Below, in pieces: positions 9,008 to 15,934 of a stretch of 64,000 nt of DNA (position 1 is the first letter of the stretch; every line of letters starts with the position of its first letter). The DNA lies in assembly GCA_902792085.1 (NCBI GenBank), contig CADAYE010000001.1:124001-188000 (forward strand), in the 5' to 3' direction. Under the pieces are notes generated by a model. It was given only the letters and a program-made list of their open reading frames with translations. It did no database searches and was not told the origin of the DNA. Position numbers and translations under genes: made by a program. Origin of the DNA: an uncultured bacterium. GTDB lineage: Bacteria > Cyanobacteriota > Vampirovibrionia > Gastranaerophilales > Gastranaerophilaceae.

Positions 9008-9097
9008 TTATTGCATTTCATAGAAAACAGTAAAAGATTCTGTGGTCGAAAGTTTTGCTCTGCCACCGTGTATCGGCACAAATACAAACCCTGCAAC
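9008..9097 (-). pseudogene. 3'-terminal fragment of a paralogue of the 9493-10233 gene
   Basis: Reading the minus strand, 29 codons plus TAA repeat the last 29 residues of the neighbouring gene (..GFVFVPIHGGRAKL.. to the C-terminus). Seven codons differ in the DNA and all seven differences are synonymous. Upstream of the match the frame meets a stop and repeat sequence begins. So this is the end of a second gene copy whose body has been lost, probably after repeat insertion. Confidence 0.75.
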
Positions 9098-9492
9098 TTA
9101 CATATTAATTTCCCTTCCCTAAGTAGGGAAGGGGTAGGGATGGGTTTTGATTTGATTTCTCAGCCTGATTATTCCATACCCAACCTAACCTCCCCTACCA
9201 AGAGGAGGAACAAGTTTTCCTTCCTAAGGGGGAGGGAGAGGGTTAAATAAAATAATAATAAGTAGTGAATATGTCGGGTTTCAACCAAACAAAAAATACA
9301 AAAAGAGGCTTTTAAGATTTTGAAACACTCTGTTAAAATTACCATACAATATGATTGGGGTGAGACCCTAAAACAAGTTCAGGGTGATAGTATAACTATC
9401 AGTTCAGAATGACAAAAGCCCCCTTTTTAGAATAAGTAAGTTAGAGTCCCTACCCCAACGCTTGCTCGTTAGGCGCAAAGACAACTTACTTA
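9098..9492. other. Intergenic repeat-rich stretch
   Basis: No gene is credible here. It holds a REP-like palindrome (CCCTTCCCT/AGGGAAGGG, 9112-9133), C/G-rich relatives at ~9196-9240, and a short dispersed repeat at ~9360-9395 ('accctaaaacaagttcaggg', compare 33763-33790). A perfect 12-bp inverted repeat, AATAAGTAAGTT (9431-9442) and AACTTACTTATT (9483-9494), touches the stop codon of the next gene and could act as its terminator. Confidence 0.6.
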
Positions 9493-10233
9493 TTATTGCA
9501 TTTCATAGAATACTGTAAAAGATTCAGTGGTAGAAAGTTTTGCTCTCCCGCCGTGTATCGGCACAAATACAAATCCTGCAACATAAAAAGTAATATTGCC
9601 TGCCTGATACAACGGATAAACCCAAATTGAACGATTTGCTCCCGTTTTTGAAACATGACCGTGAAGATTTATTTCTTTACCCTCATTATCAATATAAAAA
9701 TTACCAATTTTTAAACACTCGGGAACTCCCATTTTATCGGAAGCCGAAATCAGTTCCACCCTGCCAAAAACAGTTGTTCCTTTTTCAAATTTTTTACCTA
9801 AAATTTCAAAATCCTGTGTAGCAATAAACGGGATAACAGAACCCTCAATAAGTTCTTTTGTTGATTTTATTTGTTTTGCAAGTTGTATATGAACCGGAAT
9901 TCTTTGTTTTGTAAAATCATATTTTGTTTTCGGTTTTATTTTACGGACTTTTGACAAATCAATCTGTTTTTCAAGAAAATAATCATCAAAATATTCTTTC
10001 TTTGGCAAAGCATAATTCGACGCATTGGCAACAAAATCTTTGTCAATGAGTTCATCTTCAATCGGAATATAATGGTATTCTCCTCTTTCATATATTCCGA
10101 GTTTGAATATGGAATTGTTGCCGTCTGCATAAATATTCGGGTCTAAAAGTTCATCTCTGATAGGCTCTGAATTTTGTGCAAATGCAGGTGTGCAAAATAT
10201 TATTAATGCTATGGTCAAAAACAGTTTTTTCAT
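9493..10233 (-). CDS. Exported protein of unknown function
   Basis: 246 residues with a clear signal peptide (MKKLFLTIALIIFCTPAFA, cleavage after AFA). The mature part has a basic central region, then a beta-rich C-terminus (VIPFIATQDFEILGKKFEKG.., GTTVFGRVELI.., YVAGFVFVPIHGG). The 'xxGTxxxGxV' strand pattern resembles beta-domains that regulate exposure in envelope proteins, but I do not assign a family. Third gene of an operon (HAD phosphatase, M48-like protein, this gene), 1 nt after the stop of the M48-like gene and without its own SD, so it is likely translationally coupled. A remnant of a duplicate of its 3' end lies at 9008-9097. Confidence 0.75.
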   Translation of the reverse strand: MKKLFLTIALIIFCTPAFAQNSEPIRDELLDPNIYADGNNSIFKLGIYERGEYHYIPIEDELIDKDFVANASNYALPKKEYFDDYFLEKQIDLSKVRKIKPKTKYDFTKQRIPVHIQLAKQIKSTKELIEGSVIPFIATQDFEILGKKFEKGTTVFGRVELISASDKMGVPECLKIGNFYIDNEGKEINLHGHVSKTGANRSIWVYPLYQAGNITFYVAGFVFVPIHGGRAKLSTTESFTVFYEMQ

Positions 10234-10234
10234 A

Positions 10235-10936
10235 TTAGTATTTGTAATTTACTTTTCTTGTAGAACCTGATTTTACTTTTTCTAATAATAACATGCGATT
10301 TTTTCTTGATGTAAGTAAAAAGTTCTGGTAGTAAATATTATCTTTGTATTCGTTTTCAACAAGAATTGACGGATATTTTGTATAAATATATTCATAAATA
10401 AGCATCATACGGCGTGATGCAAGTGTGTGATTTGAAAATGCATCAAATCTGTATTGTTTCCCGATTTTATTGAAAATAGTAATCAATGCAAGCGGATTAT
10501 ATCCTGCATTAACCATTAAATCTACTGCCGACTTGTCTGCTTTGAGGTCATATTTATTCGGTGCAACCCAATAATTTAAGATTGAAACATAACCTCTTAA
10601 TGCCCCTTCATAAGTATCAACACCGTGCGCAATTGAGTGGCTTAAGATTGCTGCAAGTTCATTATCATCATCAATATATGGCAAGACAGTCGGTTTTACC
10701 CAAACTATTCTGTTGACTGAACTCACATCTGTCCAGATATCTCTTGTGTAAACTCTGTTTATTGCCATGAATATAAGTCTTTTTTCTATACGATTTGAAT
10801 TTAAAATCTTAAATCCGACTTCGTTCATTCGGGTTTGAAGTTCGTCTGTTGTTTTTACATCCCACGCATAAGACGGTTTTGCAACTGATACAATCATCAT
10901 CAAAATAAGGCCTATAATAAATAATATTTTTTTCAT
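10235..10936 (-). CDS. M48-like exported protein with lost catalytic glutamate
   Basis: 233 residues with a signal peptide (MKKILFIIGLILMMIVSVAKPSYA). The fold matches M48 (BepA/YcaL-like): ELAAILSHSIAH, then YDLKADKSAVDLMVNAGYNP and SNHTLASRRMM. But HExxH is HSIAH at residues 100-104, so the catalytic Glu is Ser, and the third-ligand Glu of the 'ExxAD' motif is Asp (DLKAD). It is therefore probably not a peptidase; it may act as a chaperone or scaffold at the envelope (inference). SD AAGGGG precedes the ATG; it begins 1 nt after the stop of the phosphatase gene. Confidence 0.78.
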   Translation of the reverse strand: MKKILFIIGLILMMIVSVAKPSYAWDVKTTDELQTRMNEVGFKILNSNRIEKRLIFMAINRVYTRDIWTDVSSVNRIVWVKPTVLPYIDDDNELAAILSHSIAHGVDTYEGALRGYVSILNYWVAPNKYDLKADKSAVDLMVNAGYNPLALITIFNKIGKQYRFDAFSNHTLASRRMMLIYEYIYTKYPSILVENEYKDNIYYQNFLLTSRKNRMLLLEKVKSGSTRKVNYKY

Positions 10937-10937
10937 T

Positions 10938-11573
10938 TTATACCCCTTCTTCTAACTTTTCTATAATACTACTAAAAGTTTCAAAATAGTGATGCTTTAT
11001 TACATTTTTTTCACAATATTTATGTAAATTTTTTGTTGCAAAGAGAACATCTGCTTTGCTTGCAATACACAAATCGCTTGTTCCGTCTCCTATGTAACAG
11101 AATTTATTTTCTTTAACTTTGTCACATTTGCACATTCCTGCTTTTTTGTCGCAGTTTGGGTTGTGATACGGAAATTCTATTTTGAATTTGTTGTTTTCAT
11201 AAACCAAATGGTTTGCAAAAACAGGAATATCTTTGAGGTTTAACCGTTCAAGAGTTTTGTAAATAAACAGGTCAAACCCGTCACTCAAAACAGTAAATTT
11301 TATATTTTTTTCTTTTATGTATTTAATAAAATCCAAAAAAGTTTGGTCAATTTCAATATTTTCAATGTAATCGTTGAGTTGTTTCGGGGTAATTTCAGGC
11401 AAAAGTCCAACCTGAATGATTGCGTTTTCCATAGACGAAATTTTCCCATCAATCCAAAGTTTTTCGGATTCAAGCCATTTGTCGCCGGTGTAGAGTTCAA
11501 AGAATGTGTTTACCGCATCAGATTTGGTAATCGTTCCGTCAAAATCACAATATATTGCCCTGATTTCTTTCAT
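10938..11573 (-). CDS. mtnX: HAD-IB phosphatase, MtnX/phosphoserine-phosphatase-like
   Basis: 211 residues. HAD motif I YCDFDGTITKSDAV, motif II VLSDGFD, a basic patch and motif IV YIGDGTSDLCIASKAD. A Cys-rich insert (NPNCDKKAGMCKCDK) sits in the middle. This pattern is that of MtnX-type 2-hydroxy-3-keto-5-methylthiopentenyl-1-P phosphatases of methionine salvage; a phosphoserine phosphatase-like role cannot be excluded. No SD; a -10 box (TATAAT on the minus strand, 11580-11585) ends 6 nt before ATG, so the mRNA is likely leaderless. First gene of a three-gene operon. Confidence 0.75.
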   Translation of the reverse strand: MKEIRAIYCDFDGTITKSDAVNTFFELYTGDKWLESEKLWIDGKISSMENAIIQVGLLPEITPKQLNDYIENIEIDQTFLDFIKYIKEKNIKFTVLSDGFDLFIYKTLERLNLKDIPVFANHLVYENNKFKIEFPYHNPNCDKKAGMCKCDKVKENKFCYIGDGTSDLCIASKADVLFATKNLHKYCEKNVIKHHYFETFSSIIEKLEEGV

Positions 11574-11579
11574 GATTAG

Positions 11580-11585
11580 ATTATA
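11580..11585 (-). promoter_or_regulatory. -10 box of a leaderless promoter
   Basis: TATAAT on the minus strand ends 6 nt before the ATG of the HAD phosphatase gene, which has no SD. Transcription would start at or within 1-2 nt of the ATG. The -35 is not convincing. Confidence 0.5.
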
Positions 11586-11692
11586 GTATAAAAATTAATT
11601 TCTATCTTTTAAAAGAAAAATTTTTGCTATTGCATATAAGTTATACTCTCTTTACTTTTGTATTGAATTTACCAAAATGGTAATATAAAAAA

Positions 11693-11892
11693 GGTAACTA
11701 TATAGGAGTTACCACAAAAATAGGTTAAAATCAGCACCCACCCCAACCCTCCCTCGTGAGGGAGGGAGAAATTTCAAATTGAACGAGAAATTTCAAATTG
11801 AACAGAATGTGAAATTTAGAAATTTGGATGGGTGATTCCCCGTTAGGGATAATAGTTTTGCCAAAATTTTGTGGTAAATAATATATAATTGC
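11693..11892. mobile_element. ~200-bp dispersed repeat, copy 1
   Basis: Nearly the same sequence as 32329-32512. It starts with GGTAACT-7 nt-AGTTACC, contains the palindrome CCCTCCCTC-gt-GAGGGAGGG (11747-11766) and an AT-rich end with 'atatataattgc'. This copy has an extra ~19-bp internal tandem unit. There is no coding capacity, as expected of a MITE or REP-type element. It lies in the gap before the 12033 gene. Confidence 0.75.
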
Positions 11893-11997
11893 CATAAAAA
11901 ATATTATCGGTATATAAATATAATAAATGTTGCTCCACAGGGTCGTAATAACATGTTACTGTAAGATAGTATATAATTACCAAAAATCCTTAAAGAT

Positions 11998-12026
11998 TTG
12001 CTAATTTAAATCAAAAAAGTTATTAT
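11998..12026 (+). promoter_or_regulatory. Promoter of 12033 gene, leaderless type
   Basis: TTGCTA (11998-12003), a 17-nt spacer, TATTAT (12021-12026), then 6 nt to the ATG at 12033; no SD. This is the same 6-nt geometry as at 11580, 13407 and 57543. Confidence 0.6.
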
Positions 12027-12032
12027 ATAAAA

Positions 12033-12851
12033 ATGGATGATGAGATAGATAACAGGACTTTTCGCGATTTCACCGAAGCGGAAATAGACTCAAAACTTCA
12101 GGCTGATGTTGAATTGCATAACAAAAAGGTGAAACGCAATATTATAATTGCGGTAATTTTATTGTTATTTTTGTTTAGGGGAACTGTTATTTATTGGGCA
12201 AAGTTTGGGATAGCGATTCCAACTCGTTATACCAAAGAGTATATTGATGTTACAAAAGAGCCTGTTCAGACGAATTATACAGAGGCTGAAAAGAAGAAGA
12301 AAAAATTTGTTTATCATTCTTTGATAAACAAAGGAACAATGGAGATAACCCCTCAGGCGCATTATGTAATTTCAGGCAAAGTTATTGCTTATAACCATGA
12401 TTTTCTTTTTATTTCAAAGTTTTTTGACAGTGCTGCTTTATATGATTTGGGAACAGCGTGGGGCAAACTTGCAGACAAAAAACTTTTGAAAAAGTATGTA
12501 AAAGTTTACAGCGAAAAAGTTCAATTGACCGGTGCAAGACGGCTGAATTGGAGTTGGCACAGTGATATTCCGTATTCGGAAGAATATATAACCTCACATC
12601 TTTCTCACACTCATATAATTCCTGCAAACCGTAATATAATGGCTGCAATGTTAAAACTTCGTGATTATCAGGATTTCAAACTTGAGGGTGAACTTGTAGA
12701 TATGACTGCAAAAGATACACGAGAGAATAAGATTTATATGTATAAAACAAGTCTTTCCCGAACTGATACGGACAGAACAAGCAGAGGTTTTGGCGCCTGT
12801 GAAACAATGTATGTAACAAAAGTTCAAATTGGTAATAAGATTTATGAATAA
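12033..12851 (+). CDS. Single-pass membrane protein of unknown function
   Basis: 272 residues. A charged cytoplasmic N-terminus (~36 residues) precedes a membrane helix (NIIIAVILLLFLFRGTVI, ~residues 36-53). The outer part has motifs ISGKVIAYN, NWSWHSDIP, SHLSHTHIIP, ELVDM and SRTDTDRTSRGFGACE. The SxxRxDxxxGxGACE end is a pattern I recall in several bacterial hypothetical envelope proteins, but no activity is known to me. It has its own promoter just upstream and no SD, and is followed by a long intergenic region with tRNA-Ser. Confidence 0.72.
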   Translation: MDDEIDNRTFRDFTEAEIDSKLQADVELHNKKVKRNIIIAVILLLFLFRGTVIYWAKFGIAIPTRYTKEYIDVTKEPVQTNYTEAEKKKKKFVYHSLINKGTMEITPQAHYVISGKVIAYNHDFLFISKFFDSAALYDLGTAWGKLADKKLLKKYVKVYSEKVQLTGARRLNWSWHSDIPYSEEYITSHLSHTHIIPANRNIMAAMLKLRDYQDFKLEGELVDMTAKDTRENKIYMYKTSLSRTDTDRTSRGFGACETMYVTKVQIGNKIYE

Positions 12852-12944
12852 ATTTTGCTTAAAATTTGAGAAATTGTATTTTGTATGTTCAATTTTCTAA
12901 TAGCAATTTGTTGGGTTCTTTTAAATTCACTAAATTTTCGCAAA

Positions 12945-12980
12945 ATAGAAAGCAGATAGATAAAACTATCTGCTTTCTAT
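12945..12980. terminator. Perfect 15-bp hairpin at the outer end of the tRNA-Ser module
   Basis: ATAGAAAGCAGATAG, six-nt loop, CTATCTGCTTTCTAT. On the minus strand it follows the displaced tRNA-Ser end and is followed by 'tattttg', so it probably is the terminator that once ended tRNA-Ser. Confidence 0.6.
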
Positions 12981-12981
12981 C

Positions 12982-13171
12982 AGGAGGAGGTGGGATTCTG
13001 TCACGGCGCTCGCCTTCGATGTGACTTCGCGTCTTGCTTTTAGTTGCAAGTGTGCAACAAGCAAGACGGCTCCGCACTTGGCTCGCTTGTTCAACCCACA
13101 AAACAGGGGGGGGCTCATCCTCACCTCACTCATTGCAATAAAAAATCACCCTTTCGGGTGGTTTTAAATGG
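12982..13171 (-). mobile_element. 190-bp structured module bounded by tRNA-Ser 3' ends
   Basis: The 17-bp AGGAGGAGGTGGGATTC at 12982-12998 repeats exactly the tRNA-Ser stretch from position 73 to the T-loop (13172-13188). The intervening DNA is GC-rich for this genome. It holds a long hairpin at 13030-13068 (CGTCTTGCTT... AAGCAAGACG with an inner GTTGCA/TGCAAC stem), a partial T-arm copy (TCAACCCA, 13091-13098) and the current tRNA-Ser terminator. Same build as the two modules beside tRNA-Glu, so it is probably a miniature integrated element. Confidence 0.55.
13139..13165 (-). terminator. Rho-independent terminator of tRNA-Ser
   Basis: On the minus strand: CACCC-gaaa-GGGTG followed by ATTTTTT, starting just after the tRNA-Ser 3' end. 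Confidence 0.65.
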
Positions 13172-13258
13172 AGGAGGAGGTGGGATTCGAACCCACGGAA
13201 CGCTTGCACGTTCGACAGTTTTCAAGACTGCTCCGATCAACCGCTCTGGCACTCCTCC
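13172..13258 (-). tRNA. tRNA-Ser(UGA)
   Basis: Minus-strand cloverleaf: acceptor GGAGGAG/CTCCTCC, anticodon stem-loop CAGTC-TTGAAAA-CTG with anticodon TGA, a long variable arm (GAACGTGCAAGCGTTC) typical of Ser, and T-arm GTGGG-TTCGAAT-CCCAC. CCA is not encoded. The base at position 73 reads U, unusual for bacterial tRNA-Ser (G73 expected). A copy of positions ~57-73 lies 190 bp away at 12982. Confidence 0.93.
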
Positions 13259-13384
13259 AAAACTCGTTGTTTCGTGTAGTTCTATTCTATATTATAAATA
13301 TTCCTTGTCAAGTTATTAAAACTAAAAGAAATTTTATGTTTTTAAAATTTTTCTATGATTAATAAATAAATACTTGTAACAATT

Positions 13385-13412
13385 TTGCGATAAAAATGTT
13401 TTAGGCTAAAAT
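13385..13412 (+). promoter_or_regulatory. Promoter of DUF4127 gene, leaderless type
   Basis: TTGCGA (13385-13390), 16-nt spacer, TAAAAT (13407-13412), then 6 nt to ATG at 13419, and no SD. Confidence 0.6.
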
Positions 13413-13418
13413 CGTATC

Positions 13419-14753
13419 ATGAAGATTGCGTTTTTACCGATAGATAACAGACCTGTTTGTTATACAATGCCTGAAATAATTTCAGGCATTGATGATTGCG
13501 TGGAATTTTCTATTCCGCCAAGAAATTTACTTGGAGATTTGACAAAAACGGCTGATATTGACGGTATTTTTAAATGGCTCGAAAATCTATCCGAACAAGA
13601 TGTTATTATAATGTCGCTTGATACTTTGATTTATGGCGGACTTATACCCTCACGCAGAGGGAAAGAAACCTTGGGGGAATTAAAATTACGGCTTGAAAAA
13701 CTTAAAAAACTCCTACTGTCAAAAGGTGCAAAAATTTATGCTTTCTCAAGCATAATGAGAATTTCAAATAATAATTATAATGAGGAAGAAAAAGAATACT
13801 GGGGGCAATACGGAAAGAAAATTTTTGAATATTCTTTTAATTTGCACAAAAACGGTTTTGCTCAGACTGATGTACCGTCTGAAATTATAAAGGATTACTT
13901 TGAAACAAGAAAGCGTAATTTTGAGGTAAACAAAATTTATCTTGACTGGCAAAAAGAGGGAGTTTTTGAATTTTTGGTATTTTCAAAAGATGATTGCGCA
14001 CAATTTGGGCTGAATGTGAAAGAAGCACAGGAACTTGAAAATTTAGGCGGATTTACCAAAACAGGCGCAGATGAAATTCCTTTAAGTCTTTTATCAAGAG
14101 CGCTAAATAAAAAACTCAAAATTTTTCCTGTGTTTTTAGAACCTGAATATAAAAATTTAATTTCAAATTACGAAGATGTTTCGGTTGAAAATTCGGTCAA
14201 AGGTCAGATTGAACTTGCCGGATGCGAAGTTTGTGCAGATGAAGATAATGCGGATTTGATATTGTATATCAATAATTTTATAAAGCATCAGGGCGAAATT
14301 GTTATGAAAGTCGATACAAAAAGTTTTGACAGAGAATTTAAAACTCCTGAGAAACCATATATGATTGCAGATGTACGATTTGCAAACGGCAGTGACAACG
14401 GATTTATTCAGGCATTGTTTAAAAATAAGATTTCAGATAAATATTTTTACGGTTACAGTGCCTGGAATACTACGGCAAATACTTTGGGGAGTTTAATTTG
14501 CGGTGCAAAGTTTAAATACTTCGCTCAAAAATATAACAGAGCAAATTTTGAAAAACTACAGATAACAAGATTTGCAGATGATTGGGCATATCAGGCAAAT
14601 GTTCGTCAAATGCTGAAAAAAACAGATGAAAATGAACTGAAAATTTTGATGAAAGAATTTGAAACCGTATTAGGTAATGTATTTAATTCAAAGATTGATT
14701 TAAAATATTCATATCCATGGCACAGATTATTTGAGGTAGAAATTTGGATTTAA
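13419..14753 (+). CDS. DUF4127 family protein
   Basis: 444 residues. The N-terminus (KIAFLPIDNRPVCYTMPE) and MSLDTLIYGGLIPSRRG are signatures of DUF4127, a conserved cytoplasmic family without a described function. YSAWNTTANTLG and the end FADDWAYQANVRQ also fit it. The N-terminal half looks like a Rossmann-type fold. No signal peptide. Family length is usually ~500, so this copy is a little short. A promoter lies 6 nt before the start. Overlaps the following transporter gene by 10 nt. Confidence 0.82.
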   Translation: MKIAFLPIDNRPVCYTMPEIISGIDDCVEFSIPPRNLLGDLTKTADIDGIFKWLENLSEQDVIIMSLDTLIYGGLIPSRRGKETLGELKLRLEKLKKLLLSKGAKIYAFSSIMRISNNNYNEEEKEYWGQYGKKIFEYSFNLHKNGFAQTDVPSEIIKDYFETRKRNFEVNKIYLDWQKEGVFEFLVFSKDDCAQFGLNVKEAQELENLGGFTKTGADEIPLSLLSRALNKKLKIFPVFLEPEYKNLISNYEDVSVENSVKGQIELAGCEVCADEDNADLILYINNFIKHQGEIVMKVDTKSFDREFKTPEKPYMIADVRFANGSDNGFIQALFKNKISDKYFYGYSAWNTTANTLGSLICGAKFKYFAQKYNRANFEKLQITRFADDWAYQANVRQMLKKTDENELKILMKEFETVLGNVFNSKIDLKYSYPWHRLFEVEIWI

Positions 14754-15286
14754 TTGATATAATTTTGTTATCAGTCGCTTTGGGAATGGATTGCCTGATT
14801 GTTTCTTTTTCACAGGGTTTAATATTCAAATCACAGCGCAGAAAAAACTCCCTCAAACTTGCATTGACAATGGGTTTATTTCAGGGCTTGATGCCGATAA
14901 TCGGTTATATTGCAACGCATAAAATTTATGATTTTCTTGTTCCATATAGCAAGTGGCTTGTATTTTCAATTTTTATGTTGTTAGGCTTAAATTTTATTGT
15001 TCAAAGTTTTAAGCGTGAAATTTGTGAAAAAATTAATTGTATTGATTTAAAATGTTTAATCGGGTTAGGGATTGCAACAAGTATTGATGCGTTGATATCA
15101 GGTGCAAGTTTAAGACTTACTCATACGGTTTTGTGGCTTGCGTGTTTAATTATCGGTTTAGGTTCTTTTTCAATGTCACTAACAGGTTTTTGGACAGGTA
15201 ATTTTATATCAAATATCAGACCAAAACTTTTGCACATTTTAGGCGGATTAATTTTAATTGCTCTTGCAATTAAATCATTGTTATAA
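14744..15286 (+). CDS. mntP: MntP-like manganese efflux pump
   Basis: 180 residues with six hydrophobic helices. The first carries the conserved ALGMDCLIVSFSQG (cation-binding Asp of MntP, DUF204) and the fourth carries the paired GIATSIDALISG. Usual MntP length is 185-190. The family exports Mn(II). TTG start at 14744 with GAGGT 6 nt upstream; overlaps the DUF4127 gene by 10 nt, so both are cotranscribed. No yybP-ykoY riboswitch was seen upstream. Confidence 0.85.
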   Translation: MDLIDIILLSVALGMDCLIVSFSQGLIFKSQRRKNSLKLALTMGLFQGLMPIIGYIATHKIYDFLVPYSKWLVFSIFMLLGLNFIVQSFKREICEKINCIDLKCLIGLGIATSIDALISGASLRLTHTVLWLACLIIGLGSFSMSLTGFWTGNFISNIRPKLLHILGGLILIALAIKSLL

Positions 15287-15463
15287 TTTAAGGCAATGAC
15301 ATGCTACTGTAAATTAGCATATAATTACATAAATTTTATCAATATAACCTCTCCAACAATCTGTATGACAACAAGTTGCCTACATCTTGTATCCTCTCCT
15401 GCTTGCAGGAGAGGAAAATCTATTTGGCTAATTAAATATATAAATACCTTATTTAAATAAGTT
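15287..15463. repeat. Intergenic repeats after mntP
   Basis: Contains a motif with 'atgctactgtaaattagcat' resembling 11951-11971, and the REP-like palindrome CCTCTCCTGC-tt-GCAGGAGAGG (15393-15414). It separates two convergent operons, so it may serve as a bidirectional terminator. Confidence 0.4.
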
Positions 15464-15934
15464 TTATTTATGGTATGTTTCGCCTTTAATTATTTTGAAT
15501 GCGCGGTATAACTGTTCAACAAGTATCAGTCTTGCAAATTCGTGCAGAAAAGTCATTTTTGACATACTCATTTTTAGATTTGCTCTTTGCGAAACATTTT
15601 CTCCGATACCGCAAGAAGAACCGATTACAAAAACAATTTCCTGAGTACCTGAGTTTGTCAGTTCTTCAATTTTTTTTGCAAATTCTTCACTTGAAAATTC
15701 TTTACCCGAAATTTCCATAGTGACTACAAAATCAGTCGGTTTGATATTTGATAAAATCTTTTCGCCTTCTGATAACAAAACTTTATTTGTCAGATTTTCG
15801 TCTTTTATTTCAATCGGATTAATTTCTGTGACATTGATTTGCGCATAAGGAGTGAGCCGTTTTAAAAATTTGTCAATGCCTGATTTTAAAAATTTTTCTT
15901 TAATTTTTCCAAGTGCAATAATTTTAATTTTCAA
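15464..15934 (-). CDS. rlmH: 23S rRNA (pseudouridine-1915-N3)-methyltransferase RlmH
   Basis: 156 residues. A SPOUT-fold methyltransferase: FVIGSSCGIG forms the SAM-binding knot, then SKMTFLHEFARLILVEQLYRA and the end KGETYHK, which are typical of RlmH. TTG at 15934 gives the family's standard N-terminus (MKIKIIALGK); a GTG at 15949 would add five residues. The SD is weak. It overlaps the mscS-type gene end, so translation is probably coupled. Confidence 0.9.
   Translation of the reverse strand: MKIKIIALGKIKEKFLKSGIDKFLKRLTPYAQINVTEINPIEIKDENLTNKVLLSEGEKILSNIKPTDFVVTMEISGKEFSSEEFAKKIEELTNSGTQEIVFVIGSSCGIGENVSQRANLKMSMSKMTFLHEFARLILVEQLYRAFKIIKGETYHK

Noticed and set aside
9011-9250. 79-codon plus-strand frame
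   Set aside because: Antisense of the gene-end remnant plus REP-like repeats.
13044-13362. Two plus-strand frames of 64-91 codons across the tRNA-Ser gene
   Set aside because: They translate the tRNA and its flanking module antisense; no SD and no conserved pattern.
14600-14760. yybP-ykoY manganese riboswitch before the MntP-like gene
   Set aside because: The gene overlaps the upstream coding region, leaving no leader.
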